This document shows positions 1 through 5,063 of a stretch of DNA of 7,924 nucleotides, in pieces. The notes below the pieces were generated by a model, which worked only from the letters and a program-made list of their open reading frames with translations, had not been told where the DNA came from and ran no database searches. The DNA lies in NCBI GenBank assembly GCA_002428215.1, contig DIUI01000108.1, positions 1 to 7,924 on the forward strand, read 5' to 3'. Within the stretch, counting starts at the first letter, position 1, and every line of letters starts with the position of its first letter. This stretch comes from Prolixibacteraceae bacterium UBA6162 (GTDB taxonomy: Bacteria > Bacteroidota > Bacteroidia > Bacteroidales > Prolixibacteraceae). A program made the translations under genes and the position numbers.

Positions 1-9
1 CTCCGATGT
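1..9 (-). rRNA. Probable 5' end of 16S ribosomal RNA (rest outside window)
   Basis: The minus strand ends ACATCGGAG at the window edge. E. coli 16S begins AAATTGAAG and continues AGTTTGATC. Six of these nine bases agree, including the final AG that opens the universal AGAGTTTGATC block. With the promoters, the boxA and the gene-free leader, this makes 16S the likely next feature. Nine bases cannot prove it; the claim predicts AGTTTGATC as the very next minus-strand bases. Confidence 0.42.
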
Positions 10-275
10 AATTCAAAAAGTTTATGTTTCTCTTTCGCTCAAAGTGATTTACTCTAGTGAATTTAACTAAGGTCTTGTTTTAAACCTTGCTTTTTGTGCT
101 TCATTATCTTAAAGAACTTCTTTCCTAATTCATTCCCCTTAATCTCCCTCGCTATTCACATAGCCCAAATCTTAAGGTAAAAAATCTCATTAAAACCATC
201 CGGTAACTTCTTTAAAAACTCCTTCCGGTTTTCCCTTTTCTAACTCCGCCTACTCGAGGCTCAGTCGCTTTTGGG
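10..275 (-). ncRNA. Predicted ribosomal RNA operon leader transcript
   Basis: About 265 nt between the P2 promoter and the predicted 16S start show no protein gene. On the minus strand the leader begins with a hairpin at 266-242 (GACT/AGTT outer stem, 2x2 internal loop, GCCT/AGGC inner stem, 5-nt loop). It then has two related 9-mers, ACCGGAAGG (229-221) and ACCGGATGG (204-196), a boxA-like site (118-107), and a weak AAGGT/ACCTT hairpin (88-69). The leader would be removed during rRNA processing; its partner strand for an RNase III stem would lie downstream of 16S, outside the window. The assignment rests on context and on the 16S-like edge. Confidence 0.5.
107..118 (-). promoter_or_regulatory. 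boxA-like antitermination site in the rRNA leader
   Basis: The minus strand reads AGTTCTTTAAGA, matching 9 of 12 bases of the E. coli rRNA boxA TGCTCTTTAACA, including the unbroken TCTTTAA core. In rRNA leaders this element binds NusB/NusE and lets polymerase read through the untranslated operon. It lies about 100 nt before the predicted 16S start. Confidence 0.55.
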
Positions 276-279
276 TCGG

Positions 280-310
280 CAAAAGTAGAAACAATTTTTA
301 CTTCTGCAAA
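280..310 (-). promoter_or_regulatory. Predicted main promoter (P2) of a ribosomal RNA operon
   Basis: On the minus strand a perfect TTTG (310-307) is followed after 19 nt by a perfect TACTTTTG (287-280). The bases upstream (311-345) are very A/T-rich, like an UP element, and the bases after the -7 box are GC-rich (CCGACCC), like a discriminator of a growth-controlled promoter. The start should fall near 273-276. No open reading frame of useful size follows on this strand before the window ends, which fits a stable RNA transcript. Confidence 0.75.
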
Positions 311-442
311 ATTTTAAGGCAAATTTTCTGAGTTTTATTTTATCAACCCCTTTCTATGGATCAAACTAAAGCAAATAATCACTCACTGTAACCCCAATAT
401 TTACCCAAAAAACTCTTTAATGAACTCCTGCTTTAGCGGCTG

Positions 443-473
443 CAAATCTAAAGAGGTTTTTCGAGTGTACAAC
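443..473 (-). promoter_or_regulatory. Predicted upstream promoter (P1) of a ribosomal RNA operon
   Basis: On the minus strand GTTG (473-470, one mismatch to TTTG) is followed after 19 nt by TAGATTTG (450-443), a full match to TAnnTTTG. Transcription would start near 436-439 and run toward the left edge. It lies about 140 bp after the acyl-CoA dehydrogenase stop and about 130 bp before a better promoter in the same direction. A tandem pair of this kind is common before rRNA operons. Confidence 0.5.
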
Positions 474-610
474 AACCAACAAGCATAAATTTGACCTGAA
501 GTGTTGCCTCCACAACCTAAATTGATGTATTTCAATGCATCAGCATTAAGAATTTGGCATGGAAGTTTATTTACGCAATCTTAACACAGAAGTTGCATAA
601 ATCTCAACAA

Positions 611-2323
611 TTATACAGGCTGGTATTTGTAGAACCCCAAATCCTCAATCGAACTGTTGCCAATAAAAGTAGCATGCCCAGCAACAGCAGCCTTTGCCAG
701 CCTGATGAAGTTACGCGCCGAGCGAACATACTCCCGATCACGGTTGGCATCCAGCATCAAAAGGTAGCCCATAATAATATATCCAGCCATCTCTACCATG
801 CGCCGGGCATGAAAGTCGACATACTCCGTGTCTTCAACTGTCAGCACGTGATCGACCGCATGGGCGTACTCTTCGGTCATTATTATTAGTGATCGCTTTA
901 AATAAGCCAGTTCAGGAGCTACCTTCGCCGACTCATACTCCCGGATCTTTTCGAGATAGGCACCGGTAGTCACCCCCCTTATGGCCGCTACAACCTGCAA
1001 CTGGGTGGTACCCTCATAGATAGTAGTAATCCGGGCATCGCGGTAAATCCTTTCGACTGGATAGTCCTTCATGAAACCAGAACCGCCGTGTATCTGCACC
1101 GCATCGTATGCCAGCTGATTGCAAAACTCGCTGGTTAATCCTTTTACAAGCGGAGTAAACAGATCGGCCAATCTGGAATATTGTTTCATCTCCTGGCGTT
1201 CGTCCGATTCCAGCTTTCGTTCCTTGGCGATGTGTTCATAAGCCTTGTAAATATCAACAAACCGGGCTGTCTCGTAAAGTAATGTACGCGAAGCATCAAG
1301 CTTGGCTTTCATAGTTGATACCATCTCGTAAACTGCAGGAAAACGAATAATGGCGCGGTTAAACTGTACCCTCTCATTCGCATAGGATAAAGCCTCACGA
1401 TAGGCAGCTTCCGAAATACCAACCGACTGCGCTGCAATTCCCAGACGCGCGCCATTCATAAGCGCCATTACATATTTAATTAATCCTAGCTTCCGGTCAC
1501 CAACAATCTCTGCCGGTGCATCCTTGAAAACCAATTCACAGGTTGGAGATCCAATAATTCCCATTTTGTGTTCAATGCGGCGAACCGTTACACCTCCGGT
1601 CTCCTTGTGATGTATGAACATAGAAAGCCCACGCCCATCCTTGGTACCCGACTCACTTCGAGCCAGAACCAGCGAAATATGACCGTCGCCATTGGTGATA
1701 AAACGCTTTACCCCATTCAATAGCCAAACTCCCCGTGCCTCATCCCATGTGGCCTTGAGCTGCACCGCCTGCAAATCGGAACCGGCATCAGGCTCGGTAA
1801 GATCCATCGCCATGGTAGAACCTGCGGCTACCAGAGGAAGGTATTTTGCTTTCTGCTCTTCCGATGCAAACTCATTGATTGTTTCGGCGCAATCCTGCAA
1901 ACCCCATATATTAACAAAGCCGGCATCGGCACGAGAAACAATATCAGCCGCCATAATGTAGGGCACGTTTGCGAAGTTCAACCCGCCATATTGCCGCGGA
2001 AGTGCCATCCCCATCAAGCCTCCTTTAATAAGTGCATCCAGATTCAACTGAGTCCCATCGGCATATTTAACATGGCCATCTATCACCTCAGGCCCCTGTG
2101 CATCAACCCCTTCAGCATTGGGGGAGATAATGTCTGCACAGATTTCACCCACCACCTCAAGTACTTTGTCGTAATTATCAATGGCGTCCTCAAAGTCAAG
2201 CGGGGCAAAATCGAATTTACTTTTGTCGGCGAAACCGTGCTCTTTCAAGTACACAATCTTCTCCATCATTGGATGAGAAAGATGAAATTTGAGGTCTCTG
2301 TTATCGGTGTAAAAATTGGCCAT
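611..2323 (-). CDS. Long acyl-CoA dehydrogenase with C-terminal extension
   Basis: A 570-residue flavoprotein of the acyl-CoA dehydrogenase superfamily, expected to interconvert a saturated acyl-CoA and its 2-enoyl-CoA in the cytoplasm using the adjacent ETF. The N-terminal helical domain spans about 45-170. The beta domain holds MDLTEPDAGSDLQA (173-186, family signature 1) and ITNG (209-212, flavin contact). The C-terminal helical domain holds QIHGGSGFMKDYPVERIYRDARI (410-432 region, signature 2) and the catalytic base Glu437 in IYEGTTQLQ. A charged segment at about 360-385 and about 115 residues after the catalytic domain (455-570) make it much longer than the 380-residue butyryl-CoA dehydrogenase type. 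This resembles the longer FadE-like group with an acyl-CoA dehydrogenase C-terminal domain. Substrate chain length cannot be read from the sequence. It is last in the etf operon, 28 bp after etfA, and ends in TAA. Confidence 0.95.
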   Translation of the reverse strand: MANFYTDNRDLKFHLSHPMMEKIVYLKEHGFADKSKFDFAPLDFEDAIDNYDKVLEVVGEICADIISPNAEGVDAQGPEVIDGHVKYADGTQLNLDALIKGGLMGMALPRQYGGLNFANVPYIMAADIVSRADAGFVNIWGLQDCAETINEFASEEQKAKYLPLVAAGSTMAMDLTEPDAGSDLQAVQLKATWDEARGVWLLNGVKRFITNGDGHISLVLARSESGTKDGRGLSMFIHHKETGGVTVRRIEHKMGIIGSPTCELVFKDAPAEIVGDRKLGLIKYVMALMNGARLGIAAQSVGISEAAYREALSYANERVQFNRAIIRFPAVYEMVSTMKAKLDASRTLLYETARFVDIYKAYEHIAKERKLESDERQEMKQYSRLADLFTPLVKGLTSEFCNQLAYDAVQIHGGSGFMKDYPVERIYRDARITTIYEGTTQLQVVAAIRGVTTGAYLEKIREYESAKVAPELAYLKRSLIIMTEEYAHAVDHVLTVEDTEYVDFHARRMVEMAGYIIMGYLLMLDANRDREYVRSARNFIRLAKAAVAGHATFIGNSSIEDLGFYKYQPV

Positions 2324-2351
2324 TTTCTTCGGTATTAATAATAACGTTGCA

Positions 2352-3371
2352 CTATTTGATATTGCTGCGGTAATACTTAATCATCTTGGGCACTATTTCA
2401 GCCACATCGCCGGTAATTACATAGTCGGCAATAGCATTGATGGGAGCATCCGGGTCGGTATTTATGGCTACAATCTGAGCCGACTCCTCCATTCCTGCCC
2501 GGTGCTGAATCTGCCCTGATATGCCACAGGCTATGTATAATTTTGGGCGGACAGTTACACCTGTCTGACCAATTTGCCTTTCATGTGACGCGTATCCTGC
2601 ATCAATTGCTGCTCTTGAAGCACCAACCTCTCCCCCTAATACTGAAGCGAGTTCATACAATAATTCAAAGTTCTCGCGCGAACCTACCCCATAGCCACCG
2701 GCCACCACAATGGGTGCGCCCTTAAGATTAATCTTGCTTTTCTCGATGTGCCGGCTAATGATTTCAATTACAAAATCTTCATCCTTTACTGAAGAAGCCA
2801 CATCAATAGGCCGAACAATCCCTTTGTAGTCAGTATCTAATACCTCCTTTTTAAGCACCCCCTCGCGAACCGTCGCCATTTGCGGACGGCAGTCGGGATT
2901 TATTATGGTAGCAATGATATTTCCGCCGAAGGCAGGCCTTATTTGGTAGAGCAAATCCTTGTAGATTTTCCCTGCCTTCTTATCCTCATGGTCACCAATC
3001 TCCAGACTGGTGCAATCGGCGGTTAAACCACTGTGCAAAGCCGACGAAACCCGGGGACCCAGATCTCGACCAATAGAGGTCGCACCCATTAGGGCTATCT
3101 GTGGCTTCTCCTGCTCAAACAATTTCACCAGAATTGAGGTGTGTGGAAGTGTCTGATAAGGATCTAAACGTGGATCATCGGCAGTATGAACCACATCGAC
3201 ACCGTAAGGATACAAGGTATTGGCCAAAGCTTCCACTTTATGGCCTATAAGCACAGCCTCCAGATGGCACTTCAGGGTATCAGCCAATTTTCGGCCTTTC
3301 GACAGCAACTCAAGACTCACCTCAGCCACCGCACCATCCTCAATTTCACAATAAACAAAAAGATTATTCAT
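2352..3371 (-). CDS. etfA: Electron transfer flavoprotein, alpha subunit (FixB family)
   Basis: Alpha subunit of the same cytoplasmic flavoprotein, 339 residues, the usual size for this branch. The N-terminal domain (about 1-190) contains GATSIGRDLGPRVSSALHSG (96-115) followed by LTADCTSLEI, a strongly conserved block. The C-terminal FAD domain (about 218-339) has VVAGGYGVGSRENFELL (222-238) and GASRAAIDAGY (250-260). It also has the ETF-alpha signature region LYIACGISGQIQHRAG (278-293), then INTDPDAPINAIADYVITGD. The Arg, Ser, Gln and His residues that hold FAD in the family are present (SRAA, GQTG, SGQIQH). It follows etfB by 71 bp with no promoter or terminator that I can see, and the dehydrogenase follows 28 bp after its stop. 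No Shine-Dalgarno precedes the ATG. Confidence 0.95.
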   Translation of the reverse strand: MNNLFVYCEIEDGAVAEVSLELLSKGRKLADTLKCHLEAVLIGHKVEALANTLYPYGVDVVHTADDPRLDPYQTLPHTSILVKLFEQEKPQIALMGATSIGRDLGPRVSSALHSGLTADCTSLEIGDHEDKKAGKIYKDLLYQIRPAFGGNIIATIINPDCRPQMATVREGVLKKEVLDTDYKGIVRPIDVASSVKDEDFVIEIISRHIEKSKINLKGAPIVVAGGYGVGSRENFELLYELASVLGGEVGASRAAIDAGYASHERQIGQTGVTVRPKLYIACGISGQIQHRAGMEESAQIVAINTDPDAPINAIADYVITGDVAEIVPKMIKYYRSNIK

Positions 3372-3442
3372 AGTTGGTTTTTCTATTCTGAAACAAATGC
3401 ATTACATGATTACGAAATACAAGATTCTTGGATTCCGGAGAA

Positions 3443-4318
3443 TCAACCTACAGCATGACTTTCGATCAGCTCTTTCATCAACCAGTCAATATCCTCGTCA
3501 GACGATGATATAACCTTCGACGCTTTGGCCATAAGTACAACGTTATCGATCTTTTTCACCTTGGTGGGCGATCCGTTTAATCCGAGCTGTTCGGAATCGG
3601 TTTCAATTTCATTTACCGACCATTCGGTTATGTTGAGATAAGGCCTGTCGTTGTATAGATGAAGGTAATCTTCGTTGGCACTTTGAATTTCAGAAACCGT
3701 TTTTGCGTGCTTATACTTCATAATAAGCTTTGCGTTTCGGGCACGACACGCATTAGCCGAGCCATTTACCGTTATGAGCACAGGCAGGGGACATGAAACC
3801 TCCTCGACGCCCCTTTCCAGGCGTCTTTTGACCACCAAATTTCGCTCTGAAATGTCAATCACCTGCTCCACATAGGTTATCTGTGGTAAATCCAGTTTCT
3901 CGGCAACCTGGGGACCAACCTGCGCTGTATCACCATCGATAGCCTGCCGGCCGGCGACTATCAGATCGAATGGGCCCATACGACGGATGGCTTGCGCAAG
4001 AGCATAGGATGTAGCAAGTGTGTCGGAGCCGGCAAAAGCACGATCACTCAGCAAAATACCATCATCAGCACCTCGGAACAAACCCTCACGAATGATGTCT
4101 GCTGCCCTTCCGGGACCCATTGTAAGCACGGTTATTGTACTCCCGGCTATCCGGTCTTTAATTTGCAGTGCCTGTTCCAGAGCATTCAAATCCTCTGGAT
4201 TAAAAATAGCAGGTAAAGCCGCCCGGTTAACGGTACCATCTGCCTTCATGGCATCTTTTCCCACATTTCGTGTATCTGGAACCTGTTTGGCCAGAACTAT
4301 TATACGTATAGCTTTCAT
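3443..4318 (-). CDS. etfB: Electron transfer flavoprotein, beta subunit (FixA family)
   Basis: Beta subunit of the cytoplasmic two-subunit flavoprotein that carries electrons to or from acyl-CoA dehydrogenases. The chosen start gives 291 residues beginning MKAIRIIVLAKQVPDT, the usual N-terminus of the family. An in-frame ATG at 4378 would add 20 residues (MGSTPKRC...) that do not look like the family, so I rejected it. The nucleotide-binding core includes MGPGRAADIIREGLFRGADD (68-86), SDRAFAGSDTLATSYALA (91-108) and AGRQAIDGDTAQVGPQVAE (122-140). The DGDTAQVGP segment is the form I know from electron-bifurcating EtfB, whereas human ETFB has a DDxNQTG-like sequence there. The partner-recognition region lies near 185-207, and the C-terminal arm (about 250-291) should wrap the alpha subunit. 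etfA follows after 71 bp. The region before the ATG is AT-rich with no Shine-Dalgarno. Confidence 0.95.
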   Translation of the reverse strand: MKAIRIIVLAKQVPDTRNVGKDAMKADGTVNRAALPAIFNPEDLNALEQALQIKDRIAGSTITVLTMGPGRAADIIREGLFRGADDGILLSDRAFAGSDTLATSYALAQAIRRMGPFDLIVAGRQAIDGDTAQVGPQVAEKLDLPQITYVEQVIDISERNLVVKRRLERGVEEVSCPLPVLITVNGSANACRARNAKLIMKYKHAKTVSEIQSANEDYLHLYNDRPYLNITEWSVNEIETDSEQLGLNGSPTKVKKIDNVVLMAKASKVISSSDEDIDWLMKELIESHAVG

Positions 4319-4511
4319 ATTGTAAATGTATTGAGCAGCATCGATGAATAACCAACAACGCTTTGGTGTACTTCCCACTTAATTACGGATTGCCCGCGAG
4401 CGATGATAAACTGCTTGATTGATGGTCAGGTTTGTAGTTGATAATGGATTGATTCACTCAGTCTTCCCGATTAACAGACCTCTAAACCGGATCGCTAACG
4501 AAGGGACTGTA
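4319..4511 (-). other. Predicted long 5' leader of the etfB transcript
   Basis: If the promoter at 4516-4546 is used, etfB has an untranslated leader of about 190 nt. I see no gene, no tRNA and no complete riboswitch in it. The minus-strand segment GTTAATCGGGAA followed by GAGTGAATC resembles one block of the cobalamin riboswitch core, but the other conserved blocks are missing. A short hairpin (GTCT/AGAC) encloses the same segment. The last 60 nt hold an in-frame alternative start for etfB at 4378. The rest of the gap (4547-4691) shows nothing I can name. Confidence 0.4.
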
Positions 4512-4515
4512 GGTA

Positions 4516-4546
4516 CAAAATTATCATTTGATGCGAAACAGCCAAA
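4516..4546 (-). promoter_or_regulatory. Predicted Bacteroidota-type promoter for the etfBA-acyl-CoA dehydrogenase operon
   Basis: Read on the minus strand, a -33 box TTTG (4546-4543) is followed after exactly 19 nt by TAATTTTG (4523-4516), a full match to the -7 consensus TAnnTTTG of the Bacteroidota primary sigma factor. Transcription should start near 4509-4512. It lies after the rpoC operon terminator and before etfB, where an operon promoter is needed, and I saw no other such pair between the terminator and etfB. Confidence 0.7.
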
Positions 4547-4691
4547 TAAAAGAGAGGGGCAAATGCATTATACTGATGATCGGCTTGCTTCACGAGTAAT
4601 TTCCACATCCATTAACCGGAAGATAAATCAGATAGTTACAAGACGAATATTTAACTGCAATAATCTAATATTCCAATAACCAGCAGTAACG

Positions 4692-4720
4692 AAAAAAAAA
4701 GGAGCCTTGCAGCTCCTTTT
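4692..4720 (-). terminator. Intrinsic terminator of the rpoC-DUF3467 operon
   Basis: On the minus strand a 9-bp perfect stem (AAAAGGAGC paired with GCTCCTTTT) encloses a 6-nt loop (TGCAAG). A run of five further T follows directly, giving nine T in a row with those of the stem. It begins 10 bp after the DUF3467 stop. The A run on the 5' side could also support some termination from the plus strand, but no plus-strand gene approaches it. It separates the polymerase operon from the etf operon. Confidence 0.92.
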
Positions 4721-4730
4721 CCTTTCAATT

Positions 4731-5054
4731 TTATGCTTGTGCCGTAGGGCCTCCAAACCCCATCGGTGGCATCATCGGATCGTTGCCAGTGTTAACCGGA
4801 ATGGCTCCGTAAACCCTTTCAAACTTGCCCAGGTTGTCCTGTAGGGCTAGCAGCAGCCGTTTGGCATGCTCAGGGGTTAGAATTATACGCGACTTTACAT
4901 TCGCCTTGGGTACGCCCGGCATAACCCTTAGGAAATCGAGTACAAACTCAGAGCTCGAATGGGTTATAACTGCCAGATTGGAATAGGTTCCCTGAGCGAT
5001 CTCTTCGCTCAACTCAATATTGAGCTGTGACTGATTTTGATCTGGTTTACTCAT
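4731..5054 (-). CDS. DUF3467 family protein, downstream partner of rpoC
   Basis: This small soluble protein of 107 residues has no signal peptide or membrane segment. I recognise the DUF3467 family by its core at about residues 23-83 (TYSNLAVITHSSSEFVLDF, then a MPGVPKA segment, a SRIILTPEHAKRLLLAL segment and LGKFERVYG). The C-terminal tail is flexible and rich in Pro, Met and Gly. The family has no established function that I know of. The ATG lies 9 bp after the rpoC stop with no strong ribosome binding site, so it is probably co-transcribed and translationally coupled with rpoC. A strong intrinsic terminator begins about 10 bp after its TAA stop, making it the last gene of the operon. A role linked to transcription is suggested only by position; the sequence itself does not show one. 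Length and start fit the family as I know it. Confidence 0.9.
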   Translation of the reverse strand: MSKPDQNQSQLNIELSEEIAQGTYSNLAVITHSSSEFVLDFLRVMPGVPKANVKSRIILTPEHAKRLLLALQDNLGKFERVYGAIPVNTGNDPMMPPMGFGGPTAQA

Positions 5055-5063
5055 AGTATATCG

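Noticed and set aside
486..493. TAAATTTG on the plus strand as a -7 box for a rightward promoter
   Set aside because: No TTTG lies at the needed distance upstream, and no plus-strand gene follows; probably a chance match in A/T-rich DNA.
523..542. Hairpin after the dehydrogenase gene as an intrinsic terminator
   Set aside because: The stem is short with a wobble pair, and the minus-strand bases after it do not form a T run.
554..889. 111-residue plus-strand open frame at the end of the dehydrogenase gene
   Set aside because: Most of it is antisense to the conserved 3' end of the acyl-CoA dehydrogenase, and no independent start signal supports it.
3431..3444. GATTC-CGGA-GAATC hairpin at the etfB stop codon as a terminator or processing site
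   Set aside because: Five base pairs with no U tract, overlapping the stop codon. Too weak to separate etfB from etfA, which are expected to be co-transcribed.
4419..4505. Cobalamin-riboswitch-like block (GTTAATCGGGAA then GAGTGAATC on the minus strand) in the etfB leader
   Set aside because: Only one conserved block is matched. The GCCCCCGC-like and ACTGTAA-like parts and the B12 box are absent, and the flanking stems do not form. A covariance search with RF00174 would settle it.
4419..4679. 86-residue open frame on the plus strand in the gap between the DUF3467 gene and etfB
   Set aside because: No recognisable family, no promoter or ribosome binding site, and it covers the better supported minus-strand etf promoter. 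Chance frames of this size are common.
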